From: Candidatus Faecalibacterium intestinigallinarum
Lineage (GTDB): Bacteria; Bacillota; Clostridia; Oscillospirales; Ruminococcaceae
NCBI GenBank assembly: GCA_019113345.1
Contig: DXHQ01000086.1
Coordinates: 1-51,550 of the forward strand
Length of the DNA: 51,550 bases
Direction of reading: 5' to 3'
Shown here: positions 21,996-31,757 of the stretch, one piece after another
How the letters are laid out: each line of letters begins with the position of its first letter
Numbering within the stretch: the stretch's first letter is position 1
Notes under the pieces: generated by a model
What the model was told of the DNA's origin: nothing
Database searches by the model: none
What the model saw: only the letters and a program-made list of their open reading frames with translations
Position numbers and translations under genes: made by a program

Positions 21996-24083
21996 ATGGC
22001 GAAACTGGTTATTGTGGAATCGCCCGCCAAGGCGAAGACCATTGGCAAATATCTGGGCAAGGACTATGAGGTGACGGCCAGCATGGGCCACATCCGGGAC
22101 CTGCCCACCTCCCAGCTTGGCATTGATGTGGAGCACGGCTACACCCCCCAATACATCAATATCAAGGGGAAGGAAAAACTCATCAAGGAACTCAAGGCCA
22201 AGGCCAAAAAGGCCGACGGCGTCCTGCTGGCCACCGACCCCGACCGGGAGGGCGAGGCCATCAGCTGGCACCTGGCAAACCTGCTGGGAATCGACCCCGC
22301 CCAGCCCAACCGGGTCACCTTCGACGAGATCACCAAGAAGGGGGTCAAGGAGGGCATGGCCCATCCCCGCCCCATCAACGAGGACCTGTTCAACGCGCAG
22401 CAGGCCCGCCGGGTGCTGGACCGGCTGGTGGGCTATAAGCTCAGCCCCTTCCTCTGGCGCAAGATTCGGCGGGGCCTGTCGGCCGGCCGGGTCCAGAGCG
22501 TGGCCGTCCGGCTGATCGACGACCGGGAAAAGGAGATCGAAGCCTTCAAGCCCGAGGAATACTGGAACGTCGACGCCACCCTCAGCGCCTCGGGCAAAAA
22601 GTTCACCGCCCGCCTGGCCGCCGACGAGGCCGGCAAAAAGCTGCTGCCCCGCACCGAGGCCGAGGCCCGCGCCATCGAACGGGGCCTCGAGGGGGCCGCA
22701 TATACCGTCGGGGAGCTCAAGCGGGGCAAGCGGGCCAAGCAGCCCACCCCCGCCTTCATCACCAGCACATTGCAGCAGGAGGCCTCGCGCCGGCTGGGCT
22801 TTACCGCCACCCGCACCATGCGGGCCGCCCAGACCCTGTACGAAGGCGTGGACATCGCCGGGCAGGGCACCGTCGGCCTCATCACCTATATGCGCACCGA
22901 CAGCCTGCGCATCTCGGACGAGGCGGTGGCCGCGGCCAAAGACTATATTGCGGGCGCTTACGGGGAACAGTATATCTGCCCCTACAAGCGCACCTGGAAG
23001 ACCAAAAGCGCCACCGCCGCCCAGGACGCCCACGAGGCCATCCGGCCTTCCATGCCCGCTTTGACCCCCGACGAGGTGGATAAAAGCATCTCGGGCGACA
23101 CCGCCAAGCTCTACCGGATGATCTGGAGCCGCTTCATGGCCAGCCAGATGGCCGACTGCCAGATGGACACCGTCTCGGTCACCGTCTATGCGGCGGGCTA
23201 CCGGTTCAAGGCCAGCGGCTTCACCGTCACCTTCGACGGCTTCACCGCCCTGTACGAGGAGGCGGTGGAGGACAAGGAGAAGAAGGAGACCGCCCTGCCC
23301 CCCCTCGCCGAGGGGCAGACCCTCGTCCTCGAGCAGCTCAAGAGCGAGCAGAAGTTCACCCAGCCCCCCGCCCGGTACACCGAGGCGTCCCTCATCAAGG
23401 CGCTGGAGGAAAACGGCATCGGTCGCCCCTCCACCTACGCGCCCATCATCACCACCATCATCGACCGCGGCTACGTCGAGCGGGACCAGAAAAAGCTCAA
23501 GCCCACCCCCCTCGGCCGGACGGTGGACAGTTTGATGCTGGAGCAGTTCCCCCGCATCGTCGACGTCGACTTCTCGGCCCAGATGGAAAAGAACCTGGAT
23601 AAGATCGAGAGCGGCAGGGCCGACTGGCGCCAGACCATCGACGGCTTCTATAAAGACTTTGACGCCAGCCTGCAGGCGGCCGAAAAGAATATGGAGGGCA
23701 AAAAGGTCAAGGTGCCGGACGAGCCTTCCAGCGAGGTCTGCCCGCTGTGCGGCAAGCCGATGGTGGTCAAGGTGGGCAAGTACGGAAAGTTCCTGGCCTG
23801 CAGCGGCTTCCCCGAGTGCCGGGGCACCAAGCGCCTGGTCAAGGACACCGGCGGCATCTGCCCCAAGTGCGGCCAGGGCCGTATGCTGGAGCGCAAGAGC
23901 TCCAAGGGCCGCATCTACTACGCCTGCGAGCGCTACCCCGACTGCGACTTTATGACCTGGGACGTGCCGGTGCCCACCAAATGCGAAAAGTGCGGCGCCA
24001 CCCTCTTCCGCCACGGTTCCAAGCTCTACTGCGCCAAAGAGGGCTGCGGCTTTGAGATGCCCGTCCCCAAGAACAACGGATAA
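21996..24083 (+). CDS. topA: DNA topoisomerase I
   Basis: 695 residues from the ATG at 21996; an in-frame GTG at 21987 is too close to the AGAGG site. Toprim domain first (LVIVESPAKAKTIGKYLG, LATDPDREGEAISWHL). The nicking tyrosine is Tyr298 in ITYMRTDS, followed by the QDAHEAIRPS motif. Three C-terminal zinc ribbons follow (CPLC, CPKC and CEKC pairs at about 580-690). It relaxes negative supercoils. Complete, with normal domain order. Confidence 0.97.
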   Translation: MAKLVIVESPAKAKTIGKYLGKDYEVTASMGHIRDLPTSQLGIDVEHGYTPQYINIKGKEKLIKELKAKAKKADGVLLATDPDREGEAISWHLANLLGIDPAQPNRVTFDEITKKGVKEGMAHPRPINEDLFNAQQARRVLDRLVGYKLSPFLWRKIRRGLSAGRVQSVAVRLIDDREKEIEAFKPEEYWNVDATLSASGKKFTARLAADEAGKKLLPRTEAEARAIERGLEGAAYTVGELKRGKRAKQPTPAFITSTLQQEASRRLGFTATRTMRAAQTLYEGVDIAGQGTVGLITYMRTDSLRISDEAVAAAKDYIAGAYGEQYICPYKRTWKTKSATAAQDAHEAIRPSMPALTPDEVDKSISGDTAKLYRMIWSRFMASQMADCQMDTVSVTVYAAGYRFKASGFTVTFDGFTALYEEAVEDKEKKETALPPLAEGQTLVLEQLKSEQKFTQPPARYTEASLIKALEENGIGRPSTYAPIITTIIDRGYVERDQKKLKPTPLGRTVDSLMLEQFPRIVDVDFSAQMEKNLDKIESGRADWRQTIDGFYKDFDASLQAAEKNMEGKKVKVPDEPSSEVCPLCGKPMVVKVGKYGKFLACSGFPECRGTKRLVKDTGGICPKCGQGRMLERKSSKGRIYYACERYPDCDFMTWDVPVPTKCEKCGATLFRHGSKLYCAKEGCGFEMPVPKNNG

Positions 24084-24088
24084 AAAGG

Positions 24089-25462
24089 ATGAACAGTATA
24101 CTGCAAGCAACGATCATCGGGGCGGGCCTGGCCGGGTGCGAGGCCGCCCTCTGGCTGGCCGGGCGGGGGGTGCAGGTCACCCTGTACGAGCAGAAGCCCG
24201 TCCATTTTTCCCCGGCCCACAAGAGCGCCGGCTTTGCCGAGCTGATCTGCTCCAACAGCCTCAAGGCCGAGCGGCTGGACTCCGCCTCCGGCCTTTTGAA
24301 GGAGGAGATGCGCCGGATGGGCTCGAGCCTGCTGCCCGCCGCCGAGGCGGTCCGGGTGGCCGCCGGCGGGGCCCTGGCCGTCGACCGGGACGCCTTCAGC
24401 GCCCGGGTCACCGCTCTGGTGGAAGCGCACCCCAACATCACCGTCCGCCGGGAGGAAGCGACCTCCATCGACGAGTCGGCGCCGGTCCTCGTCGCCACCG
24501 GCCCCCTGACCGAGGGGGCCCTGGCCGGGGAGATTGCCCGGCTGACCGGCGGCAGCCGCCTGCACTTCTACGACGCGGTGGCCCCCATCGTCACCGCCGA
24601 GAGCCTCGACTACGGCAAGGTGTTCGCGGCCTCCCGCTACGGCCGGGGGGAGGCGGATTACCTCAACTGCCCCTTCAATAAAGCCGAGTACGAGGCCTTC
24701 CACGCCGCGCTGGTGGCCGCCGAGCGGGCCCCCCTGCACGACTTTGACCAAAACGCCCAAGCTGCCCCCGACCCCGACGCGGTGGGCAAAAAGGCGGACG
24801 CCGTCACCGTCTACGAGGGCTGTATGCCCATCGAGATCATGGCCGCCCGCGGGGCCGACACCATGCGGTACGGGCCGCTGCGCCCGGTGGGCCTTGTGGA
24901 CCCCCGCACCGGCCACCGCCCCTGGGCCAACGTCCAGCTGCGGGCCGAAAACCGGCAGCGCACCCTCTACAACATCGTCGGCTTCCAGACAAACCTCAAG
25001 TGGGGGGAGCAAAAGCGGGTCTTTTCCATGATCCCCGGCCTCGAGCAGGCCGAGTTTGTCCGCTACGGGGTGATGCACCGCAACACCTTTCTGGACGCGC
25101 CCCGGGTGCTGACCGGGGAGCTGTGCCTGAAAGAGCACCCCAACGTCTTCTTTGCCGGGCAGATCACCGGCTTCGAGGGCTATATGGAGAGCGCCGCCTC
25201 CGGCCTGCTGGCCGCCCGCAGCCTGTACGCCCGGCTGACCGGCCGCCCCTACGCGCCGCCCCCGCCCGACACCATGTGCGGGGCCCTGATGGCCTACCTG
25301 ACGGCCGAGAACAAGCACTTCCAGCCGATGGGGGCCAACATGGGCATCCTGCCCCCGCTGGCAGACCGCCCCCGCGACAAGCGGCTGCGCTACCTGGCCC
25401 AGGCCGAGCGGGCCCTGGCCAGCTTCCAACCCTGGGTGGACGCCCAGGACCATGCCGACTGA
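24089..25462 (+). CDS. trmFO: Folate-dependent tRNA (uracil-5-)-methyltransferase
   Basis: 457 residues, five bases after topA. FAD-binding GAGLAGCEAALWLAGRG at residues 11-27, then ELICSNSLK with Cys54 and YEGCMPIE with Cys245, the two cysteines of the TrmFO mechanism, and the C-terminal GGQITGFEGY-like FAGQITGFEGYMESAASG. The enzyme makes ribothymidine 54 in tRNA from methylene-tetrahydrofolate and FADH2. topA-trmFO adjacency is typical of Firmicutes. Confidence 0.95.
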   Translation: MNSILQATIIGAGLAGCEAALWLAGRGVQVTLYEQKPVHFSPAHKSAGFAELICSNSLKAERLDSASGLLKEEMRRMGSSLLPAAEAVRVAAGGALAVDRDAFSARVTALVEAHPNITVRREEATSIDESAPVLVATGPLTEGALAGEIARLTGGSRLHFYDAVAPIVTAESLDYGKVFAASRYGRGEADYLNCPFNKAEYEAFHAALVAAERAPLHDFDQNAQAAPDPDAVGKKADAVTVYEGCMPIEIMAARGADTMRYGPLRPVGLVDPRTGHRPWANVQLRAENRQRTLYNIVGFQTNLKWGEQKRVFSMIPGLEQAEFVRYGVMHRNTFLDAPRVLTGELCLKEHPNVFFAGQITGFEGYMESAASGLLAARSLYARLTGRPYAPPPPDTMCGALMAYLTAENKHFQPMGANMGILPPLADRPRDKRLRYLAQAERALASFQPWVDAQDHAD

Positions 25463-25483
25463 GACGGCAGAAAGGAACAAGCT

Positions 25484-26515
25484 ATGAAAATCATTCTGGA
25501 TCTGATGGGCGGCGACAACGCCCCCCTGGCCCCGCTGGACGGGGCCGCGCAGGCCGTCAAGGAGTACGGCGTGCAGGTCGTCGGCCTGGGCGACGAGGCC
25601 CTCATCCGCAAGACGGCCGCCGAAAACGGCATCTCCCTCGAGGGCATCGAGCTGGTCAACTGCACCGAGAACATCGAGATGTGCGACGAGCCGGCCCGCG
25701 CCGTCCGCCAGAAGAAGGATTCCCCCATCGTGGTGGGCCTGACTATGCTCAAGGACGGCAGGGGCGACGCCTTTGTCTCGGCCGGCAGCACCGGCGCGCT
25801 GCACGTGGGCACCAGCCTGATCGTCCGGGCCCTGCGGGGCATCAAGCGCCCCGCCCTCGCCACCATGATCCCCGCCCAGAAGGGGGCCTACCTGCTGCTG
25901 GACTGCGGCGCCAACGTCGAGTGCCGGGTGGATATGCTGGAGGCCTTTGCCGTCATGGGCACCTGCTATATGAAGCGGGTGGAGGGCATCCAGGACCCCT
26001 CCTGCGCCCTGGTCAACAACGGCGCCGAGGAGTCCAAGGGCACCCCCCTGCTGCGGGAGACCCACCAGAAGCTCAAGACCACCCCCGGCATCCGCTTTGT
26101 GGGCAACATCGAGCCGCGGGATATCCCCGCCGGCAACGTGGACGTGGTGGTCTGCGACGGCTTTACCGGCAACGTGGTCCTCAAGCTGACCGAGGGCATG
26201 GCCAAGATGATTATGGGCATGGTCAAGGGGGCCTTTTTGTCCAGCGCCACCGGCAAGCTGGCCGGCCTGATGATGAAGGGCAAGGTGGCCGAGCTGAAAA
26301 AGCAGATGGACAGCGAGGAATACGGCGGCGCGCCCTTCCTCGGCGCGCGGCAGCCGGTCATCAAGGCCCACGGCTCCTCCAAGGCCAAGGCCATCAAGAA
26401 TGCCATCCGCCAGGCCAAGAAGTGCGTCGACAACGACCTGTGCGGCACCATGCAGGCCGCCCTGGACGACGTGGCCGCCGCCAACGCCGCCGCGGCCAAA
26501 GCCGACGAAACTTGA
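25484..26515 (+). CDS. plsX: Phosphate acyltransferase PlsX
   Basis: 343 residues starting MKIILDLMGGDNAPLAPLDG, the PlsX signature, with SAGSTGALHVG and KRPALATMIPA about residues 105-130 and CDGFTGNVVLKLTEG near 225. It converts acyl-ACP to acyl-phosphate for phospholipid synthesis. GAAAGGAA lies eight bases upstream. The usual neighbour acpP is not between it and rnc. Confidence 0.95.
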   Translation: MKIILDLMGGDNAPLAPLDGAAQAVKEYGVQVVGLGDEALIRKTAAENGISLEGIELVNCTENIEMCDEPARAVRQKKDSPIVVGLTMLKDGRGDAFVSAGSTGALHVGTSLIVRALRGIKRPALATMIPAQKGAYLLLDCGANVECRVDMLEAFAVMGTCYMKRVEGIQDPSCALVNNGAEESKGTPLLRETHQKLKTTPGIRFVGNIEPRDIPAGNVDVVVCDGFTGNVVLKLTEGMAKMIMGMVKGAFLSSATGKLAGLMMKGKVAELKKQMDSEEYGGAPFLGARQPVIKAHGSSKAKAIKNAIRQAKKCVDNDLCGTMQAALDDVAAANAAAAKADET

Positions 26516-26534
26516 CCGGAAGGAGGGGATAGCC

Positions 26535-27209
26535 ATGGCGCATCCGCTTGAAACCATCATCGGCTACACCTTCAGGGACCCCGGCCTTCTGGCCACGGCC
26601 CTGACCCACACCAGCTATGCCAACGAGAGCCGCGTCCCGGTGGCCCACAACGAGCGGCTGGAATTTCTGGGCGACAGCGTGCTGCAGATCGTCTCGGCCG
26701 ACTATCTCTTCCACGCCTACGCCGACCGGCCGGAGGGCGATCTGACCCGCATCCGCTCCAGCCTGGTCAGCGAGGGGGCGCTGTTCCAGTTCGCGCAGGA
26801 GATCCATCTGGGCGACTACCTGCGGCTGGGCAAGGGCGAGGAGCGCTGCGGCGGCCGGGAGCGGCCCAGCGTCGTCTCGGACGCCTTCGAGGCCCTCATC
26901 GCCGCCCTCTATCTGGACGGCGGGATGGCCGTGGCCAAAAAGTTCATCCTGCCCTTCATCACCGAGGGCAAACACGCCGAGGCCGACTACAAGACCCGCC
27001 TGCAGGAGATCGTCCAGCAGAACCCCGAAGAGCGCCTGAGCTACGTGGTGGAAAAGGAGTCGGGCCCCGACCACGACAAGCACTTTGTGGTGGCGGTCCG
27101 GTTCAACTCGGACTGCGTGGCCCGGGGCGAGGGCCGCAGCAAAAAGGCGGCCGAACAGCACGCCGCCAAAGAGGCCCTCAAGCTGCTGGGCGTCCTCGGG
27201 GAAGAATAA
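26535..27209 (+). CDS. rnc: Ribonuclease III
   Basis: 224 residues from the ATG at 26535, chosen for AAGGAGGGG nearby; the frame is open further into plsX but without an RBS. RNase III signature NERLEFLGDSVLQIVS at about 37-52, second metal-site region DAFEALIAALYLDGG near 119, then a double-stranded RNA-binding domain (DYKTRLQEIVQQN ... GRSKKAAEQHAAKEAL). Processes rRNA and mRNA. Three bases separate it from smc. Confidence 0.97.
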   Translation: MAHPLETIIGYTFRDPGLLATALTHTSYANESRVPVAHNERLEFLGDSVLQIVSADYLFHAYADRPEGDLTRIRSSLVSEGALFQFAQEIHLGDYLRLGKGEERCGGRERPSVVSDAFEALIAALYLDGGMAVAKKFILPFITEGKHAEADYKTRLQEIVQQNPEERLSYVVEKESGPDHDKHFVVAVRFNSDCVARGEGRSKKAAEQHAAKEALKLLGVLGEE

Positions 27210-27212
27210 GGG

Positions 27213-30200
27213 ATGCTGCTGAAAGAGCTGGAGATCCAGGGCTTCAAGAGCTTCCCCGATAAAGTCAGGATCACCTTTGACAGGGGGGTCACCGGGGTGG
27301 TGGGGCCCAACGGCTCGGGCAAGAGCAACCTTTCGGACGCCGTCCGCTGGGTGCTGGGCGAGACCAGCAGCCGCCAGCTGCGCAGCGCCGGCAAGATGGA
27401 GGACGTCATCTTCGGCGGCGCCCGCCGGCGGGGGGCGATGGGCTACGCGTCGGTCCGGCTGACGCTGGACAACGCCGACCACGCCCTGGATCTGGACGCC
27501 GACGAGGTGACCATCGGCCGGCGGTACTACCGCTCGGGCGAGAGCGAGTACACCGTCAACGGCCAGGCCTGCCGGCTGAAAGATATCTATGAGCTGCTTT
27601 TGGACACCGGCATCGGCCGGGACGGCTACTCCATCATCGGGCAGGGCCGCATCGCCGAGATCGTGGCCGCCAAGGGCAGCGAGCGGCGGGAGATCTTCGA
27701 GGACGCCTGCGGCATCGCCAAATACCGCTACCGCCGCACCGAGGCCGAACACAGCCTGGCCGCCGCCGAGGGCAACCTCGAGCGGCTGCGGGACATCCTG
27801 GCTGAACTGGAAGGCCGGGTGGGCCCGCTGGCCAAAGAGGCCGGCAAGGCCCGGGAATACCTCGCCCTGGCCGAACGCCGCAAGGGGCTGGAAGTCACCC
27901 TCTGGGTGGAGGGCATCCGGGCGGCCCGCACCGCCATGCAGCAGCTCGGGCGGGACTACGAGACCGCCCAGGCCGACTGGGAGCGCTGCGACGCCCAGGA
28001 CAAAGCCGCCCGGCAGGAGGCTGAGGAGATCCGTATGCAGGCGCAGCGCCTCACCGTTGAGATCGAGCGCCTGAATGGGGATATCCGCAGGATCACCGCC
28101 GAGATCAGCGGCAGCGACAGCCGGATCGCCGTGCTGGAAAACGACCGGGTCCACGCCCGGGAGAGCGCCCAGGCCCTCCGCGCCGAACTGGCCGAGGGGC
28201 GCTCTGGCCGGCAGGCCGCAGCCGCCGAGCTGGCCCGCCAGCAAGCCGCCGCCGAAGCCCTGGACGAACAGGCCGAAGCCCTTGCCGGAGCCGTCCGGCA
28301 GCTGGAAGAAGAGCTGGCCGCCCTGCAGAGCCGGACCGACGCCGCCGGCGCCCGGCAGGCCGCGCTGCGCGCAGCCCTCGCCGAGGCAAACAGCCGGGAG
28401 ACCGCCGCCCGTGTGGAGGAGGCCGCCGCCAAAGCCGCCGCCGAAGCGGCCCGCGGCCGGCTGCCCGCCGCCCGGGAAGCGGCCAAAGCCGAAGCAGACC
28501 GCGGGGCCGAACTGCGGGCAAACCTTGCCGACACCCAAAAATACCTCGACCTGCTGGCCGCCAGCGAAAAGCAGCTGGCCAACGTCAAGGCCGGCCTTGC
28601 CCTCAAGCTGAGCGGCCGCAAAAAGGCTCTCGCCGCCGCCGAGGAGGACGAGCGGGCGCTGACCCGCGCCAAAGACGCGGCAAGCCAGCGGCTGAGCGTT
28701 TTGCAGGAGCTGGAAAAGAACATGGAGGGCTACCAGCACTCGGTCCGGGCGGTCATGCAGGCCGCCGCCGGCGGGCGGCTGCGGGGGATCATCGGCCCCG
28801 TCTCCTCCATCCTGACGGTGGAGGCCGGGTGCGAGGTGGCGGTGGAGACCGCCCTCGGGGCCGCCATGCAGAACATCGTGGTGGAAGATGAGGCCGCCGC
28901 CAAGGCCGGCATCGCCCTGCTGCGGCGGGAGAACGCCGGCCGCGCCACCTTCCTCCCCCTCGACACCGTCCAGCCCGGGCTGTTCCGGGGGGAGCTGCCC
29001 CTGTCCGCCCGGCTGGCCAGCAGCCTGGTCCGGGCAGACGAGCGGTATCAGAACATCGTCTCCAACCTCCTGGGCCGCATCGCGGTGGTGGAGGACATCC
29101 ACGCCGCCGCCAGGGTGGCCAAAGAGCTGCACTACCGCAGCCGGGTGGTCACCATGGACGGCCAGGTGGTCAACGCGGGGGGCAGCTTCACCGGCGGCAG
29201 CGTCCAGAAGTCGGCGGGGCTCTTCACCCGCCGGCAGGAGATACGGGAATTGCAGGACAAGATCGCCGGGCTCGCGCGGGACTGCACCGCCGCCCGGCTG
29301 CGGACCGACAAGGCCAAAAGCCAGGCCGACGCGGTGGCCGCCGAGCTGACCGCCGCCGAAGGGGAGGCGCGCACCGCCGCCGACGACCGGGTCCGGGCCG
29401 AAGCCGAGGGCCGCCGGCTGGAAGAAGCGGTCCGGCAGGCCGCCGAGGCCGCCCGCCGCCGCACCGCCGAGGCCGAGACTCTCGCCGCCGAGGCCGCCGC
29501 GCAGGAAGCCGCCGCCGCCGAAGCCGCCGCCCGGCGGGAGAAAGCCGCCGCCGAGGCCGCCGGGCTGACCGAAGAACTGGCCCGCCTGACCGAGGGCGAG
29601 GACAGCTTTGCCGCCCGCCAGAACGAGCTGACCCAGAAACTGGCCCAAAAGCGGCTGGAACAGCTGGCCCGCCAGAAGGACGCCGAGCTCTGCCGCAGCC
29701 GCATCGCCGACGCCGAGCAGCGGCTGGCCGACGCCGGCGCCCATCAGGACAGCCTGGCCGAGAGCATCCGCGCCCTGGAGGCGAAGGACGGCGAACTGGT
29801 CGGGGCCATCCAGCAGGTGAAGGAGGAGACCGAGCGCCGCCGCGCCGCCGTCCGGGAAAAGGAGGCGGCCATTCGGGACGCCGCCGACCGCCGGATGGAG
29901 CGGCAGGCCGCCGAGATCAAAGCCCAGGCCGACGCCCGCGCCGCCGCCGAGCGCCGGGAGGAGGCCGGCCGGGAGATGACCCGCCTGTCGGAGCGCAAAA
30001 GCGCCGCCGAGGGCGAATACGACCAGCTGGCCGCCAAGCTCTGGGACGAATACCAGCTGGCCCCCTCCGACGCGGCCAAATGCTGCGTCGCCTACACCTC
30101 GCTGCCTGCCCTGCGGGGGCAGGTGGCCGAGGTCCGCCACAAAATGCGGGCGCTGGGCAGCGTCAACGTGGGGGCGGTGGAGGAATACGAGGAGGTCCGC

Positions 30201-30770
30201 GCCCGCTACGAGGGGCTGAAAGCCCAGGTGGAGGACGTCGAAGAGAGCCGCGCCCGCCTCATCCGGCTGATCGGGGAGCTGAACAGCCAGATGCGGGACA
30301 TCTTCAGCCGCAGCTTTGCCGCCATCAACGCCCGCTTCGGCCAGGTCTTTGCCGAGCTGTTCGGCGGGGGCGAGGCCTCCCTCGTCCTGGAGGACGAGAA
30401 GGACGTGCTGAACAGCGGCATCGAGATTCGGGTCAGCCCCCCGGGCAAGGTCATCAAGAACCTCGAAGCCCTCTCGGGCGGCGAGCGGGCCCTCGTCGCC
30501 ATCAGCATCTACTTTGCCATCCTGGCGGTCAACCCCTCGCCCTTCTGCATCCTGGACGAGATCGAAGCCGCCCTGGACGACGCCAACGTGGTCCGCTTTG
30601 CGCAGTACCTGAAGCGGATCAGCGGCGAAACGCAGTTTATCGTCATCACCCACCGCCGCGGCACCATGGAAGCCGCCGACGTCCTCTATGGCGTGACCAT
30701 GCAGGAGGACGGCGTCTCCAAGCTGCTCAGGCTGGACCTTGAGCAGGTGGACGCGGCGCTGGTGTCCTGA
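27213..30770 (+). CDS. smc: Chromosome segregation ATPase SMC
   Basis: 1185 residues, normal for SMC. N-terminal ATPase half with Walker A GPNGSGKSNLSDAVRWVLGE (about 31-50), a long Ala/Glu-rich coiled coil (about 170-500), hinge at about 515-665 (GRLRGIIGPVSSILTV ... NAGGSFTGGS), the returning coil to about 1030, then signature ALSGGERALVAISI and Walker B FCILDEIEAALDDANV. It compacts and separates chromosomes with ScpAB. Starts ATG with no strong RBS, as expected for coupling to rnc. Confidence 0.97.
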   Translation: MLLKELEIQGFKSFPDKVRITFDRGVTGVVGPNGSGKSNLSDAVRWVLGETSSRQLRSAGKMEDVIFGGARRRGAMGYASVRLTLDNADHALDLDADEVTIGRRYYRSGESEYTVNGQACRLKDIYELLLDTGIGRDGYSIIGQGRIAEIVAAKGSERREIFEDACGIAKYRYRRTEAEHSLAAAEGNLERLRDILAELEGRVGPLAKEAGKAREYLALAERRKGLEVTLWVEGIRAARTAMQQLGRDYETAQADWERCDAQDKAARQEAEEIRMQAQRLTVEIERLNGDIRRITAEISGSDSRIAVLENDRVHARESAQALRAELAEGRSGRQAAAAELARQQAAAEALDEQAEALAGAVRQLEEELAALQSRTDAAGARQAALRAALAEANSRETAARVEEAAAKAAAEAARGRLPAAREAAKAEADRGAELRANLADTQKYLDLLAASEKQLANVKAGLALKLSGRKKALAAAEEDERALTRAKDAASQRLSVLQELEKNMEGYQHSVRAVMQAAAGGRLRGIIGPVSSILTVEAGCEVAVETALGAAMQNIVVEDEAAAKAGIALLRRENAGRATFLPLDTVQPGLFRGELPLSARLASSLVRADERYQNIVSNLLGRIAVVEDIHAAARVAKELHYRSRVVTMDGQVVNAGGSFTGGSVQKSAGLFTRRQEIRELQDKIAGLARDCTAARLRTDKAKSQADAVAAELTAAEGEARTAADDRVRAEAEGRRLEEAVRQAAEAARRRTAEAETLAAEAAAQEAAAAEAAARREKAAAEAAGLTEELARLTEGEDSFAARQNELTQKLAQKRLEQLARQKDAELCRSRIADAEQRLADAGAHQDSLAESIRALEAKDGELVGAIQQVKEETERRRAAVREKEAAIRDAADRRMERQAAEIKAQADARAAAERREEAGREMTRLSERKSAAEGEYDQLAAKLWDEYQLAPSDAAKCCVAYTSLPALRGQVAEVRHKMRALGSVNVGAVEEYEEVRARYEGLKAQVEDVEESRARLIRLIGELNSQMRDIFSRSFAAINARFGQVFAELFGGGEASLVLEDEKDVLNSGIEIRVSPPGKVIKNLEALSGGERALVAISIYFAILAVNPSPFCILDEIEAALDDANVVRFAQYLKRISGETQFIVITHRRGTMEAADVLYGVTMQEDGVSKLLRLDLEQVDAALVS

Positions 30771-30804
30771 ATCTACATCACGGAACAGCAGGAGGTTTGC
30801 CCCT

Positions 30805-31755
30805 ATGGGACTGTTCGGAATCGGAAAGAAGAACAAGGAAAAAACCAAGGAAAAGATGGAAAACGGCCTCAGAAAGACCCGCACCGGCTTCTGGGGCAAC
30901 ATCGTCAACGCCCTGACCGGCGCGGAGATCACCGACGACCTCTACGACGAGCTGGAGGAACAGCTGATCCTGGCCGACGTCGGCGCGGATGTGGCGCTGC
31001 ACCTGGTCGAGCGGCTGCGGGAGGAAGTGAAAAAGCAGTCCCTCAAGACCGGCGACCAGGCCATGGACGCGCTGCGCGCCATTATCCAGGAGGAGATGGA
31101 GCCGGCCGGCGAGATGGACCTGTCGGGCCATCCGGCCGTCATCCTGGTCATCGGGGTCAACGGGGTGGGCAAGACCACCAGCATCGCAAAGCTGGCCCAC
31201 TATTACCGGGAGCAGGGCCGCCGGGTCATGCTGGCCGCGGGGGACACCTTCCGCGCCGCCGCCAGCGAGCAGCTGGACATCTGGGCCGGCCGGGCCGGGG
31301 TGCCCATCGTCAAGGCGGGCGAGGGGGCCGACCCCGCCGCCGTCATCTTCGACACCGTCAAGTCGGCCGAGGCGCGGGGCTACGATATGGTCATCGCCGA
31401 CACCGCCGGCCGGCTGCACAACAAGGCTAACCTGATGGCCGAGCTGTCCAAGATCAGCCGCAGCGTCCGCAAGGCCGCGCCGGAATCCAGCCTCGAGACC
31501 CTGCTGGTCCTGGACGCCATCACCGGCCAGAACGCCATCAGCCAGGCGCGGGAGTTCTGCAAGGCCGCCGACGCCAGCGGCGTCATCCTGACCAAGCTGG
31601 ACGGCACCGCCAAGGGCGGCTGCGTGGTGGCGGTCAAGCAGCGGCTGGGCCTGCCGGTGCGGTTCATCGGGGTGGGCGAGGCCATCGACGACCTGCTGCC
31701 CTTCGACGCGGCCGGCTTTGTGGAAGAGCTGCTGCCCCGCAAATGGAGGAGCTGA
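30805..31755 (+). CDS. ftsY: Signal recognition particle receptor FtsY
   Basis: 316 residues from the ATG at 30805, with AGGAGG nine bases upstream. A short lysine-rich A region (KKNKEKTKEKMENG) replaces the long acidic one of E. coli. The N domain follows, then the G domain with GVNGVGKTTSIAKLA (about 115-129), AGDTFRAAASEQL, DTAGRLHNK and TKLDGTAKGG. It docks SRP-ribosome complexes at the membrane. smc-ftsY order is conserved in Firmicutes. Confidence 0.96.
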   Translation: MGLFGIGKKNKEKTKEKMENGLRKTRTGFWGNIVNALTGAEITDDLYDELEEQLILADVGADVALHLVERLREEVKKQSLKTGDQAMDALRAIIQEEMEPAGEMDLSGHPAVILVIGVNGVGKTTSIAKLAHYYREQGRRVMLAAGDTFRAAASEQLDIWAGRAGVPIVKAGEGADPAAVIFDTVKSAEARGYDMVIADTAGRLHNKANLMAELSKISRSVRKAAPESSLETLLVLDAITGQNAISQAREFCKAADASGVILTKLDGTAKGGCVVAVKQRLGLPVRFIGVGEAIDDLLPFDAAGFVEELLPRKWRS

Positions 31756-31757
31756 CC

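Noticed and set aside
26394-30932. Very long minus-strand frame (about 1500 codons) opposite rnc, smc and ftsY
   Set aside because: It is antisense to smc, whose whole protein is recognisable. High-GC codon bias leaves stops rare on the opposite strand; the translation is low complexity Gly/Ala/Leu/Val-rich with no family features.
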